A stretch of 64,000 nucleotides of DNA from positions 1,015,112 through 1,079,111 of the forward strand of contig JAFNMF010000001.1 in NCBI GenBank assembly GCA_026537415.1. The letters are read 5' to 3'. The notes below the pieces were generated by a model, which saw only the letters and a list, made by a program, of their open reading frames with translations, had not been told where the DNA came from and made no database searches. Shown here one piece after another: positions 63,631 through 64,000 of the stretch (its first letter is position 1; each line of letters begins with the position of its first letter). A program made the position numbers and the translations under genes. The stretch is from Acetobacteraceae bacterium B3987 (GTDB lineage: Bacteria > Pseudomonadota > Alphaproteobacteria > Acetobacterales > Acetobacteraceae).

Positions 63631-64000
63631 ATGGCCCTGACAGACGAGCAGCGTTCCGAGATAGAGGCCCTGCGTGCCGCTCCTCATCAGACAGTCCGGC
63701 CAACAGTTCCGGCTATGGAGGCATTGCTCTTCGAACCATTCCCGCTGCTGGATCACGGTTTCATCCGTGTTGTGGACTATATGGGAGGCGATTCGGCTGT
63801 TGTGCAGGCAGCCCGTGTTTCCTACGGCAAGGGCACTCGGAAGACATCAGAGGATGCCGGTCTGATTCGCTATTTGATGCGGCATCGGCACTCCACACCA
63901 TTCGAGATGTGTGAGATCAAGTTTCACGTGAAACTGCCACTTTTTGTGGCTCGGCAGTGGATTCGCCATCGTATGGCGAGTGTGAATGAATATTCCGCCC
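63631..64000 (+). CDS. thyX: Flavin-dependent thymidylate synthase ThyX (3' end outside window)
   Basis: 123 residues are visible, from ATG 63631 with GGGAGAG upstream. The ThyX motif [12 protein letters not shown] is reached at the window edge (preceding ARQWI), and [25 protein letters not shown] matches the substrate-binding N-terminal part. Makes dTMP from dUMP with FAD and methylene-tetrahydrofolate. Divergent from the tmRNA gene; the 158 bases between the tmRNA promoter and this start show no other feature. Confidence 0.93.
   Translation, partial: MALTDEQRSEIEALRAAPHQTVRPTVPAMEALLFEPFPLLDHGFIRVVDYMGGDSAVVQAARVSYGKGTRKTSEDAGLIRYLMRHRHSTPFEMCEIKFHVKLPLFVARQWIRHRMASVNEYSA

Overview
The window looks like a stretch of chromosome from an acetic acid bacterium (Alphaproteobacteria, Acetobacteraceae). 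Three things point there: a two-piece, circularly permuted tmRNA of the alphaproteobacterial type; a three-subunit membrane FAD dehydrogenase of the gluconate/2-ketogluconate class with a tri-heme cytochrome c; and a quinone-linked D-lactate dehydrogenase plus a mannitol 2-dehydrogenase. Genus cannot be fixed from sequence alone. Genes are dense and mostly housekeeping, with no insertion sequences, prophage, tRNA or rRNA genes recognised.

Layout. 1-3260: end of an acyl-AMP ligase-like gene, then two translationally coupled autotransporter heptosyltransferase-family genes. 3376-10618: tRNA hydroxylase trhO, a methionine-rich TonB copper receptor with a DUF2946 protein and an SMR transporter, then uvrA. 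10758-15386: ssb, a lytic transglycosylase lipoprotein, a DUF421 membrane protein, a HAD phosphatase and mannitol 2-dehydrogenase. 15453-20599: a type I-E-like CRISPR array with 82 repeats and 81 spacers, with an AT-rich leader on the left, a decayed terminal repeat on the right and no cas gene anywhere in the window. 20707-29551: a small AT-rich membrane ORF, an esterase, an AraC/DHDPS-family pair, a TetR-controlled aldehyde-detoxification group (YqhD-like reductase and an aldehyde dehydrogenase), and a cytochrome b561/catalase-type peroxidase pair. 29689-35833: a tripartite RND efflux operon. 36132-40086: the FAD dehydrogenase operon. 40230-47230: a lipoprotein and an unknown protein next to hslO, the argD-argF pair and a D-aminopeptidase-like S12 hydrolase. 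47322-57917: recX, a CHAP lipoprotein, tatA, ribF, ileS-lspA, a DUF3035-like lipoprotein, mutL and dld. 57965-64000: DUF1643, an SLT-SPOR transglycosylase, a GT8-like glycosyltransferase, an AbrB-family membrane protein, sspB, the tmRNA gene and the start of thyX.

Functional links: the tmRNA gene and sspB (the adaptor that delivers tmRNA-tagged proteins to ClpXP) are neighbours on one strand. Three copies of a GACC(G/A)GTC operator surround the tetR gene and precede the aldehyde reductase gene. The first and the 27th CRISPR repeats end in T instead of G, a base that in type I-E systems comes from the PAM. The most distinctive features are the very long cas-less CRISPR array, the tandem heptosyltransferases and the tmRNA-sspB locus.
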